The notes beneath the pieces are model-generated. The model was not told where the DNA came from. It did not search any database and saw only the letters and a program-made list of their open reading frames with translations. From a virus: a stretch of DNA of 27,735 bases. The stretch spans positions 1-27,735 of the IMG/VR virus record IMGVR_UViG_3300047170_000073. One strand, 5' to 3'. Position numbers and translations under genes: made by a program. Of this stretch, positions 7,410-14,238 are shown piece after piece; positions within the stretch are counted from its first letter, which is position 1; every line of letters starts with the position of its first letter.

Positions 7410-7853
7410 TTACTCCGTAACGGCGGTGGGTAAAGCCTTTCGCCCTCCAACTGCTTTGGTAGCAGGATCCGATTGCTCGGCCCGATCAGCTTCCGGCTCA
7501 GATGCCTTGCCAGCATCGGCAGGATCAGGCTTGATCGGCTCTTGAGCGGTAACCGTGCGCCGAGCCGGGGCAGCCTTTTCAGCTTCCCGCGCATCAAGCG
7601 CCGCTTGAGATTCCTCGTACGCCTTGCGCGCCTCTTCAAAAAGCTCATAACGCTTTTGCGTGAGCGCTTTGAGATGCGCCGCGTGCTGGGGCGTGCCGAC
7701 GGCGAGCGCATCGGTTGTCGCTTTGGTTGTATGCGCAAGCACAAACCAATGTTTGGCGATATCTGGCTCCCGATCATGCTCACCGGGCAGAAATTCCTCC
7801 CGCCTACCATCATCATGCTGAAGAGTGAATTTCTTCGTTACGGTAAATCTCAT
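7410..7853 (-). CDS. STY1053-family phage-associated protein
   Basis: 147 residues. The N-terminal 45 residues (MRFTVTKKFTLQHDDGR, then FLPGEHDREPDIAKHWFV) match the compact domain of the STY1053 family, a short protein often found after the capsid gene. The rest is a charged, low-complexity tail rich in Ala, Glu, Lys and Pro, longer than usual and probably disordered. Function is unknown even in better studied relatives; a role in head assembly or as a capsid-associated factor is an inference from position. The ATG is preceded by CGGAG at normal spacing. Confidence 0.7.
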   Translation of the reverse strand: MRFTVTKKFTLQHDDGRREEFLPGEHDREPDIAKHWFVLAHTTKATTDALAVGTPQHAAHLKALTQKRYELFEEARKAYEESQAALDAREAEKAAPARRTVTAQEPIKPDPADAGKASEPEADRAEQSDPATKAVGGRKALPTAVTE

Positions 7854-7907
7854 GGTATTGTCTCCGAATAAAAAGATTGCGCTTTTATGATTAGCAGGGG
7901 TTAGGCT

Positions 7908-8957
7908 TTAGATGCCGTCAGCGTAACCAACGGTTTCCGGATACACAAATTCCATCACGCCGAGACGGCCAAAATAGGTGCACATCTGGTAGATCGAGCG
8001 ATACTCAAGCGGGGTACGCTGGAGCGGCACGAGCGGGAAGCGAACGAAATCGGTATTCTGGGTATAGGCAACCATCCGATCTGTGCCGCCGACGCCGCGC
8101 CCAACCAACCATTTTGTCGGCTGGATATCGAGCGCCTTGCCGTTGGTCTGCAAAGCGATGCTGTTCTCCTCAAGGAATTTCAGCAAGCTCATATTACCAG
8201 CGGTCGAGACAATCGTACGTACCAAGAACGAGTATTTCGGCGGGGGCAGGAGCAGCTTCTCGGGCACCACGGAATAACCGGTAGCTGTCCAGGCCGAGGT
8301 CAGCAGGGTATCAACGTCGTTAAGGATCTCCTGCGGAGTCTTATTGATCCAGAGCGGCGATCCAAGCGCACCATTGACAACGTTCCCTGAGGTGCCGACG
8401 CCTGTATAATTGCAGAGCCCCGGCTGATTGAAGGTCGTATCACCGATATAGACCTGCTCATCGATATCCATCTGGTGCTTGAGGCGCAGACCCTCGAATT
8501 TCTGCGCATCGACAGGGCGCCCAAGCTTTTGCGAAGAAAGAAGCTCGGGAATGGTGTACTTGATTTCCATACCCCAAAGGTAGAGGGGGTGGATCGTCTT
8601 ACCGATATCGAGCGCAACGCCTGAAATAGCATTCGCATCGGTTGAAATCCAAGCCTTGCCGCCCGGCGTGATGCCACCTGGCGAGCCGAAGCTGGAGTTG
8701 GTAAAGCTGCTCTGCTCATCGGCAATCGAGACATCCTCGCGGAGGCCGATATCGCGCTGCCATTTTACGCTAACAAGCGGGTCATGCAGCTTCTGGTCAA
8801 GGCGTTCAAGCTCCCCGATCAGGAAGGCACCAACGCCGTCGATGGTCAGACGATCATAGGTCAAGCCCAGGTCTCGGGTAGCACGGCGTCCGCGCGCAAT
8901 GGCGGCAGAGTTGCTTGGGCGGTATTCAGATCCATCCGCCATCAATAGTTTTCTCAT
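7908..8957 (-). CDS. Major capsid protein, DUF2184 family
   Basis: 349 residues. Recognisable segments are FLIGELERLDQKLHDPL with VKWQRDIGLREDVSIADEQ, the WGMEIKYTIPELLSSQKLGR helix region, a QMDIDEQVYIGDTTF motif, and a C-terminal VPLQRTPLEYRSIYQMCTYF ending in GVMEFVYPETVGYADGI. This is the DUF2184 type of HK97-fold major capsid protein. It follows the protease, scaffold and cement genes. CGGAG precedes the ATG. No N-terminal delta domain long enough to act as scaffold is seen, which fits a separate scaffold encoded upstream. Confidence 0.9.
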   Translation of the reverse strand: MRKLLMADGSEYRPSNSAAIARGRRATRDLGLTYDRLTIDGVGAFLIGELERLDQKLHDPLVSVKWQRDIGLREDVSIADEQSSFTNSSFGSPGGITPGGKAWISTDANAISGVALDIGKTIHPLYLWGMEIKYTIPELLSSQKLGRPVDAQKFEGLRLKHQMDIDEQVYIGDTTFNQPGLCNYTGVGTSGNVVNGALGSPLWINKTPQEILNDVDTLLTSAWTATGYSVVPEKLLLPPPKYSFLVRTIVSTAGNMSLLKFLEENSIALQTNGKALDIQPTKWLVGRGVGGTDRMVAYTQNTDFVRFPLVPLQRTPLEYRSIYQMCTYFGRLGVMEFVYPETVGYADGI

Positions 8958-8998
8958 TTCGATAATCTCCGATAGGTTAAAGGTTTAGATGGCGGATT

Positions 8999-9499
8999 TT
9001 AGATGTTGTAAGCGACCTCTGTGATCCCGTTTGAATCAGCAGGACCCATGAAGGTGGCAGGAATGGCGATCAAGCCAGCGCCTGCCGCTGCCTCAAAGCC
9101 ACCGGCAACAAGCAAGCCGGAAGTGGTGGTGCGCCAATAGACAACGGCCCCCTTGATCGCGGCTGTGGTATTCTGCAGCAGGACCGACATATAACCGCGG
9201 CGCAGGATCGAGCAAGCGCCTTGCACCGGTGGGGTCGATACGCCGAGCGCCGGGGCCTGGATTGGATCCTGAACCGGGTAGGGGCGGGCAAGCAAGCCGT
9301 AAAGCGATGCAAGCGTATCACCCGCTGCCGGGATGCGGATCTCGCCGGAGGTAGCATCGAGCACAACGCCCAAGCCAAAAGCAGGGGGAGCGCCGGTTAC
9401 GCCGTAAGGGGTAATGATCTGAGCTTCAACCGTTGCAATCTCGGCGCGGTTGATATCACCCACAATTCCCGCAGGCATGCGAAGCAAATAGGACACCAT
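8999..9499 (-). CDS. Structural cement / decoration protein, gp24-like
   Basis: 166 residues, small-residue rich and beta-rich: RMPAGIVGDINRAEIATVEA at the N-terminus, FGLGVVLDATSGEIRIPAAG in the middle, and GAVVYWRTTTSG near the C-terminus. The opening AGIVGDINR and the G.V.YWRT segment are typical of the Gp24-type cement proteins encoded just before DUF2184 capsid proteins. It probably sits on the capsid surface and stabilises it. The ribosome site TTGGAGA precedes the ATG and has the same form as those of the neighbouring capsid and scaffold genes. Confidence 0.75.
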   Translation of the reverse strand: MVSYLLRMPAGIVGDINRAEIATVEAQIITPYGVTGAPPAFGLGVVLDATSGEIRIPAAGDTLASLYGLLARPYPVQDPIQAPALGVSTPPVQGACSILRRGYMSVLLQNTTAAIKGAVVYWRTTTSGLLVAGGFEAAAGAGLIAIPATFMGPADSNGITEVAYNI

Positions 9500-9543
9500 T
9501 GTTTTATCTCCAAAAGATTAATGAATTAAAAGAGGATCGAGAT

Positions 9544-10464
9544 TTAATGCGCTGACTTGTTGTTCTTCCAGAACTCCCTGCCGCGTGCATTGATCTCGGC
9601 AATGGTCGGGGCTTTCGAGGTGGCGTAAATCATATGGCCGGAGTTGGCAGGACCATTACCGGTATCACGAGCGCCGCCGCGCTGCTTAACAAGCTCCGAT
9701 GCGCCGATGAAAAGAGTTTCAACCTTATCGCAAGGCATCCCGTCAAGCTTGAGGCTATCGCCGGTTAGCGGGCGGATGATCTCCGAGATTGTATCATCGG
9801 CAATGGCTTTGGTCAAAGCCCGGCGACGGAGAGCGCAGAGCGCGTCGCTTGTGAGCTTTGGATCGGCCCTGCGATCATAGGTCGGGAATTTGATGCCGGG
9901 GCTAAGGATCTCGGCGCGGGCGCGGGTTTCATGAAAGCTTGTTTCAAGATTAGCGCTATCTTTTGCGCCGCCCTTCTTGCCTTCATCGGTATCATCGGGA
10001 TTTTCTTTACCCTCGATGGCATCGCGCATGCGCTTATCGGCGGTTTCTTTTTCCGTTTTCTCTCTTTCGGCTTTCTCAGCCTCATCGCGAGCGCGCCGAT
10101 CAGCCATCCGCGCGTCCATTGTGCGCTTATAGCTGTCTTTCATTTTGCCGTCTTTCATGCGACGGTCCATCATCTTATCGCCGGTCACCCCTTCCGCATC
10201 GTCGAGGCGGGCCGCGATCTCACCCAAGACCTCAGCCAGATCGGTGACATCCATGCCCTCATCTTGAGTAGCGGCTGCTCTCTTCCTTCTGGTCTCCTCA
10301 TCTTCATCCTCATCCGGCTCCGCATCGCGGGTTAGGATGCGAGCAAGGGCGCTTTCAAAGAGCCCCGCATCCTTTGCCTCGAAAGCAGCGCGGATGGTCG
10401 ACAGATCCGACATCGTACCAAGCAACTGCTGCCGCACGGTCGGGCTAATGGTTTTACGCTTCAT
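9544..10464 (-). CDS. Nested in-frame head scaffold candidate
   Basis: An ATG at 10464 (residue 310 of the protease fusion) is preceded by TAGGAG eight bases upstream. It would give a 306-residue protein starting MKRKTISPTVRQQLLG, containing the acidic and coiled-coil region (DEDEDEETRRKRA, MKDSYKRTMDARMADRRARD) and the helical C-terminus. The site has the same AGGAGA form as the starts of the cement and capsid genes, so it looks like a real initiation region. A scaffold made from an in-frame internal start of the protease gene is known from lambda Nu3 within C. Here it is an inference from the ribosome site and the composition. Confidence 0.6.
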   Translation of the reverse strand: MKRKTISPTVRQQLLGTMSDLSTIRAAFEAKDAGLFESALARILTRDAEPDEDEDEETRRKRAAATQDEGMDVTDLAEVLGEIAARLDDAEGVTGDKMMDRRMKDGKMKDSYKRTMDARMADRRARDEAEKAEREKTEKETADKRMRDAIEGKENPDDTDEGKKGGAKDSANLETSFHETRARAEILSPGIKFPTYDRRADPKLTSDALCALRRRALTKAIADDTISEIIRPLTGDSLKLDGMPCDKVETLFIGASELVKQRGGARDTGNGPANSGHMIYATSKAPTIAEINARGREFWKNNKSAH

Positions 10465-11391
10465 TTCACTATCTCCTATTGAGCACCGTGGGCCACAGCG
10501 ACCCTTTGTAACAAGTGCGACATGGTTGCCGATAATTCTTACCTGCCTCCCCCGGCCTGGAGCGGTTTGTTCATAGTCACAATCATAGCCAGATGAGACT
10601 TCTTTGATCTTCTTAGCCAAGACATCCTTGATGATATCAGGATCTGTAATCAGCAGATCGGCAAGCATGAGATCATCAAGCTGGCCCTCACCTCTACGCG
10701 GGTGCATCACCGTGCCGACCGCGTAGATGCGCCAATTCTCAGGAGTTACTTCAATTCCATCTGGCGGGTGATCAAAGGTAACCGCCTTGCCAGCAAAAGA
10801 GAGAATACAATTTGGATGAAATAGCTCCCCCTCGTCTCGCTCGACCTGGACAACTCCTCCCGAGCCAGGGCGGCTTTCAATCGGTACTTCCTGGCCATCG
10901 CCTTTATAGAAGAGCGTGCCGAGCCTGCCAATCGGCACATCCTCGCAGAGGAGAAAGCCTTCAGGCGTCATGCTCTGCTTTGGACCAAGCTGCTCGGTTG
11001 TATAAAACCGCATCTCTCGGTCGGTTGTGAATTGGCGCATACGCATATCAAGAACCTCTTCTGCGCCTGGATGCAAAGGGCCCGGCGCTGTATCTGCCCG
11101 CCTCCAAATGAACTCTGTATGCTCATCATTAAGGATCGGCGTGAATTCAGGCGACATAACCGAGAAAGTGGTAAAATCTACCTTATCGGTTATGCGCCGG
11201 TAAAGCGGCTTAAGCGCGCCTGTAGGACAATGCCCTATTTCCTCAACGCATTCGCGAGTGGCTGCCTCGATAGGGGTTTCTCCCTCCTCGATCTTGCCGC
11301 CTGGAAATGCCCATTCCTGGCTATCGGCCCGCTTGAGAAAAAGAATTTTTCCCTGCTCGGTTAGGATTAGAACGCCTGCTGCCTCGATCAT
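9544..11391 (-). CDS. NUDIX domain fused to DUF2213 head maturation protease and scaffold region
   Basis: 615 residues in four parts. Residues 1-130 form a NUDIX hydrolase: the box runs from Gly32 through Glu38 to REC-V-EEIG at 46-53, fitting GX5EX7REUXEEXGU, although the U positions are Cys and His. Residues about 130-320 match DUF2213, a prohead protease-like family (KAVTFDHPPDGIEV, SSGYDCDY). Residues about 330-490 are highly charged coiled coil with MKDGKMKD-like repeats. The last 120 residues are a helical tail. It probably cleaves scaffold and capsid during head maturation. The NUDIX domain may hydrolyse a nucleotide or have lost activity. The ATG overlaps the stop of the lysozyme-like gene. 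An internal start at 10464 splits off the scaffold portion. Confidence 0.85.
   Translation of the reverse strand: MIEAAGVLILTEQGKILFLKRADSQEWAFPGGKIEEGETPIEAATRECVEEIGHCPTGALKPLYRRITDKVDFTTFSVMSPEFTPILNDEHTEFIWRRADTAPGPLHPGAEEVLDMRMRQFTTDREMRFYTTEQLGPKQSMTPEGFLLCEDVPIGRLGTLFYKGDGQEVPIESRPGSGGVVQVERDEGELFHPNCILSFAGKAVTFDHPPDGIEVTPENWRIYAVGTVMHPRRGEGQLDDLMLADLLITDPDIIKDVLAKKIKEVSSGYDCDYEQTAPGRGRQVRIIGNHVALVTKGRCGPRCSIGDSEMKRKTISPTVRQQLLGTMSDLSTIRAAFEAKDAGLFESALARILTRDAEPDEDEDEETRRKRAAATQDEGMDVTDLAEVLGEIAARLDDAEGVTGDKMMDRRMKDGKMKDSYKRTMDARMADRRARDEAEKAEREKTEKETADKRMRDAIEGKENPDDTDEGKKGGAKDSANLETSFHETRARAEILSPGIKFPTYDRRADPKLTSDALCALRRRALTKAIADDTISEIIRPLTGDSLKLDGMPCDKVETLFIGASELVKQRGGARDTGNGPANSGHMIYATSKAPTIAEINARGREFWKNNKSAH
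10462..10478 (-). promoter_or_regulatory. Internal ribosome binding site and ATG within the protease gene
   Basis: TAGGAG at 10478-10473, spacer of eight bases, ATG at 10464-10462, in frame with the surrounding gene. It falls exactly at the boundary between the DUF2213 domain and the scaffold-like coiled coil. Confidence 0.6.
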
Positions 11392-11879
11392 GCGTTGATA
11401 GCTTGCACAAAGAGAGGTAAGCTGTTTGCGATCTCGGTTGCGCCAAGGGATGTGTTATACCATTGCTTATGATATTGGGCCATCCCCATTGCATCGGTGG
11501 CGCTCGGTAAAGGAGCCGGGGCTCGATAAAGCTTGACCCGAGCCATGGCGCAAGCTAAATAAAGATTGCCAGCCATCTCTTGCGTGGGGTTGAGCGATTT
11601 AACGCCAAGCATGAGGCTAAGGATGATCGCCTTGAGCGTAGCGTTTTGTGGGAAATCAAGAAAATTAGAGAAGCAATCATTATATGTGGCAGGCTCCATC
11701 TCCCATAAGCCTATCGCTGGCCCGCCTCCTAGCTGCGCAAGATATTGATCGGAGCTTTCAACCAATGCAATACCGGCAAGCAGATTGATCGCCGCTAAGG
11801 AATTCAGGATCGGAGGCAAGAGGGCAAGCGTTGGCACAATGATTAGCTGCTTAAGCTGCGAGATTGGTATCCCCGACAT
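11388..11879 (-). CDS. Lysozyme / transglycosylase-like phage protein (possible endolysin)
   Basis: 163 residues. The motif LLAGIALVESSDQYLAQLGG, then GPAIGLWEMEPATYNDC, resembles a lysozyme-fold core with Glu41 as candidate catalytic acid. Further on, ARVKLYRAPAPLPSATDAMG followed by AQYHKQWYNT is a pattern I recall in many phage lysozyme-like proteins. It likely cuts peptidoglycan glycan strands, either at lysis or as part of the virion. It has no signal peptide. It lies at the end of a lysis-like group (lipoprotein, peptidase, coiled-coil membrane protein) and overlaps the protease start by four bases. Confidence 0.6.
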   Translation of the reverse strand: MSGIPISQLKQLIIVPTLALLPPILNSLAAINLLAGIALVESSDQYLAQLGGGPAIGLWEMEPATYNDCFSNFLDFPQNATLKAIILSLMLGVKSLNPTQEMAGNLYLACAMARVKLYRAPAPLPSATDAMGMAQYHKQWYNTSLGATEIANSLPLFVQAINA

Positions 11880-11888
11880 TGCGGCCTC

Positions 11889-12281
11889 TTAATGAAGGTG
11901 GCTTAAGAAATTAGAGCCGCTGAAGAGTGAAGCAGCAACACCAAGTATTGCGATGATGAGGAGCATGCGGTTTTGCCGCTTGGCTGCTTCCTCGATCTTG
12001 CCTTGTTTGATGCCATCAGAAATGGCAATTTTGGTTGAAATATCATCAAGCTTGTCTTGCAGGCTAGTTTGAAATTCTTTGGCAGCCGCATCCTGCTTTT
12101 GAAGATGCTCGTTTGTCAATCGAAGCTCCTTGAGATTATCCTCATGGCGGCGCTGGTTGGTGCCTTCGTATTGAGTTAAGCGGCTTTCGTATCCAGTAAG
12201 TCTTCCCTCGAAATTAACAAAACGGCTCTCTAGGGAATCAACCCGCTTGAACACTCCATTTTTATCAAATTCTTCTACCAT
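11889..12281 (-). CDS. Coiled-coil protein with C-terminal membrane anchor (XhlA-like layout)
   Basis: 130 residues. Residues 12-100 are heptad-like and charged (SLESRFVNFEGRLTGYESRL), and residues 106-121 form one hydrophobic segment (LLIIAILGVAASLF) ending in a short polar tail. This layout, a soluble coiled coil followed by one membrane helix, is that of XhlA-type phage proteins that act with holins. A role in lysis beside the lysozyme-like gene ten bases downstream is therefore plausible. No sequence motif proves this. Start chosen at ATG 12281 with GGGAG in front, three bases after the peptidase gene ends. Confidence 0.5.
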   Translation of the reverse strand: MVEEFDKNGVFKRVDSLESRFVNFEGRLTGYESRLTQYEGTNQRRHEDNLKELRLTNEHLQKQDAAAKEFQTSLQDKLDDISTKIAISDGIKQGKIEEAAKRQNRMLLIIAILGVAASLFSGSNFLSHLH

Positions 12282-12283
12282 TA

Positions 12284-13069
12284 TTAGCTCCCATCAGAAG
12301 AGACGATTCCATGCTGCTCAACGATGAGATCATCAAGTTCCCGCCAAGTTAATTGGGAAGGGCTAATGCCTGTAATAGGATTAAGCCATTTACGCATGAG
12401 AAAGGCTGTGCCTTCGCTCATATATTTGGATATCCAAGCGCGGGAAGCTATTACATAGCCGCCCCAGGTGGCGATTTTGAACCAAGCGCCAAAATCATAA
12501 TAACCAACTACAAGGGTATCATGGCCTCCCAAGCCGCCATAAGCTCCGCTAACGTCATCCCAGGTATGGGTCTGATCGTACGCATCTTCTGCGTCGGGCG
12601 GAAGCTCTACCCCTAATTCGGTGGGGCCGAAGAGGAAGAGCGAGCGCATAAGCGCATCGATATCCGCCGCCTCGATCTGAGCAAAGCCTTCCAGCTTCTC
12701 TAGCGCATTAGGAGATGTTATGGCAAGGCCATTTTGCATCCAGTAGCGATTTTTATCTAGCAAGACGATACCATTATCATATTCGCCAGTGATCGGGTTA
12801 TAGCCGGTCGCTTTTGAATAATCTAGAATGGCGCATTGAGCGGTTGGCATCTCTGGAGCCCCCGCTTGCTGAGTTATGAATTGCACGGCATGCAAAGAGG
12901 TTGCAAACGCGCAATCGCCTACCGTATCATTGCCGAGCATAGGCACCTGGGAGATCCCAACCGACCAATCAATGCTTGCCGGAAGCTGGATCGGCGCAAG
13001 CAATTTGAAGGTTTTAGCCAAAGGCAAAGAATTATCAAAGACCGCGGGGGCCTTACCTAATTTTTTCAT
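12284..13069 (-). CDS. Papain-like (C1-type) cysteine peptidase homologue
   Basis: 261 residues. The core reads PASIDWSVGISQVPMLGNDT followed by VGDCAF, which puts a candidate nucleophile at Cys53. A GGLGGHDTLVVGY motif gives His183, and FKIATWGGYVI corresponds to the papain NSWG region, though the usual Asn position is Ala here. The protein lacks a prodomain and a signal peptide. It may process virion proteins, modify a host surface protein or be an inactive fold used for binding. It sits between a lipoprotein and a coiled-coil membrane protein in what looks like a lysis or host-interaction group. I recall similar stand-alone proteins in proteobacterial phages but no proven function. Confidence 0.6.
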   Translation of the reverse strand: MKKLGKAPAVFDNSLPLAKTFKLLAPIQLPASIDWSVGISQVPMLGNDTVGDCAFATSLHAVQFITQQAGAPEMPTAQCAILDYSKATGYNPITGEYDNGIVLLDKNRYWMQNGLAITSPNALEKLEGFAQIEAADIDALMRSLFLFGPTELGVELPPDAEDAYDQTHTWDDVSGAYGGLGGHDTLVVGYYDFGAWFKIATWGGYVIASRAWISKYMSEGTAFLMRKWLNPITGISPSQLTWRELDDLIVEQHGIVSSDGS

Positions 13070-13101
13070 ATGGGATCTCCCTTAAGCAAGCCTAGTCTCT
13101 G

Positions 13102-13596
13102 TTAGCCGCCTGCAAGTACGGTTCGCGCTTGTTCGACGCTCATGGCCCCCGGCGTTGCTGAAACGGCCACAAGCATCCCCACAGCCGTTTCTATGTAGGG
13201 AAGCAAGACCTTTGCCGCCGCGATGATCTCAGGGATCGGCGGAGGCAGAACAACGCCTAACACCGGCAGCAGGACCAAAAGCTCATTGAAGTAGCCGCCG
13301 ATCTGCGCAATGATGGGCTGAGCGGCGGTTGTTGTGATCGTTGAGCTTATGCCAGCAGCAGCGGTATCGATCTGATTGATCAAGGTCGTTATGCTGACAA
13401 CTTCAGCTGGTTGAATGCCGGTGAGCGTTGAAACAATCGGCAAGAGCTTGCTGACTCCGGAAGCAAATAGCTGCACATCACTCAAGGTCTGCTGGGCGAT
13501 CTGGGAAGCACTCATCCCAGCGCACCCAGCCAAAGCGCCAAAGCTAAAGGCTGTTGCCCCCAGCAAACCTAAGCGTCGTCGTTTTAAGCTAAGCAT
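13102..13596 (-). CDS. Predicted lipoprotein of unknown function
   Basis: 164 residues. The N-terminus has KRRR followed by a hydrophobic stretch ending in the lipobox LAGC with Cys25, so it is probably exported and lipidated. The mature part is helical and apolar (VSKLLPIVSTLTGIQPAEVV; ELLVLLPVLGVVLPPPIPEI) with no charge-rich region. Its size and place in a lysis-like cluster might suggest an outer-membrane spanin, but it lacks the Pro-rich short form usual for those. Superinfection exclusion lipoproteins are another possibility. AAGGAG precedes the ATG. No family recognised. Confidence 0.65.
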   Translation of the reverse strand: MLSLKRRRLGLLGATAFSFGALAGCAGMSASQIAQQTLSDVQLFASGVSKLLPIVSTLTGIQPAEVVSITTLINQIDTAAAGISSTITTTAAQPIIAQIGGYFNELLVLLPVLGVVLPPPIPEIIAAAKVLLPYIETAVGMLVAVSATPGAMSVEQARTVLAGG

Positions 13597-13601
13597 GGGC
13601 C

Positions 13602-13937
13602 TTACTCCTTCTTTGCCAAAAGAGGCGCTGCCGCAACCTCAACCTTGGCAGCATCGGTAGCGATTGCGCTTAGATCGGCAGGCGTAATCACAAAATCAGG
13701 GAAAATCAGATGCACTAGCCCATAGGCGACAAATAATGCGCCATAGATCGGGGATACAGATTTGTCCATGATGCTGCCGATCTCTGCGCCTGCTGCTGTC
13801 AAAAAAGCAACGACAGAGGTGCGGTTGGAAGCAACATAGAACCAAGCCTTTACCTTTTGAATAAAGGTCTGGGGAGCCACCACAGCTGCTACCTTTGCAG
13901 CGGTCGGGGAGGCAGGTGGGATAACGGAAGCACTCAT
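13602..13937 (-). CDS. Small membrane protein, possible holin
   Basis: 111 residues. An Ala-rich N-terminal tail is followed by an amphipathic helix (FIQKVKAWFYVASNRT) and two moderately hydrophobic segments at about 42-60 and 64-82 (SVVAFLTAAGAEIGSIM; IYGALFVAYGLVHLIF), then an Ala-rich tail ending AKKE. Two membrane segments and a charged C-terminus fit a class II holin, and the surrounding genes make that reasonable, but no holin family was recognised. The start has GGAGAGAG upstream. It precedes the lipoprotein by five bases. Confidence 0.5.
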   Translation of the reverse strand: MSASVIPPASPTAAKVAAVVAPQTFIQKVKAWFYVASNRTSVVAFLTAAGAEIGSIMDKSVSPIYGALFVAYGLVHLIFPDFVITPADLSAIATDAAKVEVAAAPLLAKKE

Positions 13938-13980
13938 CTTTACTCTCTCCTTTTGGTGTTAGAGTAAGCGCATCATCCGC

Positions 13981-14202
13981 TTACTTTGTGAGATGGACTT
14001 CAATGGCGCGCTTAACGCGTGCTACTTGATGCTTGAAGTTAGCTGGCAGAAGCGCCATCTTGGCGAGCGCTGATTTGAGATCATTTTCGATCTCGGCATG
14101 CCACTCCGCAACGGTCGGCTCGCCTGGATCGCCAACCTTGGCCGGTACCTTCTTTACGGAAGGCTCAGGCAAGGGGGCGAGATCATCTTGATTGGTATCC
14201 AT
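13981..14202 (-). CDS. Small protein of unknown function
   Basis: 73 residues: a Pro-rich acidic N-terminus (DLAPLPEPSVKKVPAK) and an amphipathic C-terminal helix (EWHAEIENDLKSALAKMALL, then NFKHQVARVKRAIEVH). A good AAGGAG precedes the ATG, which supports expression. It lies between the second SGNH hydrolase and the membrane protein, with short gaps on both sides. No family recognised and no membrane segment. Confidence 0.6.
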   Translation of the reverse strand: MDTNQDDLAPLPEPSVKKVPAKVGDPGEPTVAEWHAEIENDLKSALAKMALLPANFKHQVARVKRAIEVHLTK

Positions 14203-14238
14203 TTTAATTTACTCCTTATATGGCGTTAAAAACAATTT

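Noticed and set aside
7400-7816. Arg-rich frame overlapping the STY1053-like gene
   Set aside because: Same strand, shifted frame; the STY1053-like frame has the recognisable domain and the ribosome site.
9931-10335. Hydrophobic plus-strand frame resembling a membrane protein
   Set aside because: Antisense of the charged coiled-coil region of the protease/scaffold; Lys/Glu codons read backwards give Phe/Leu.
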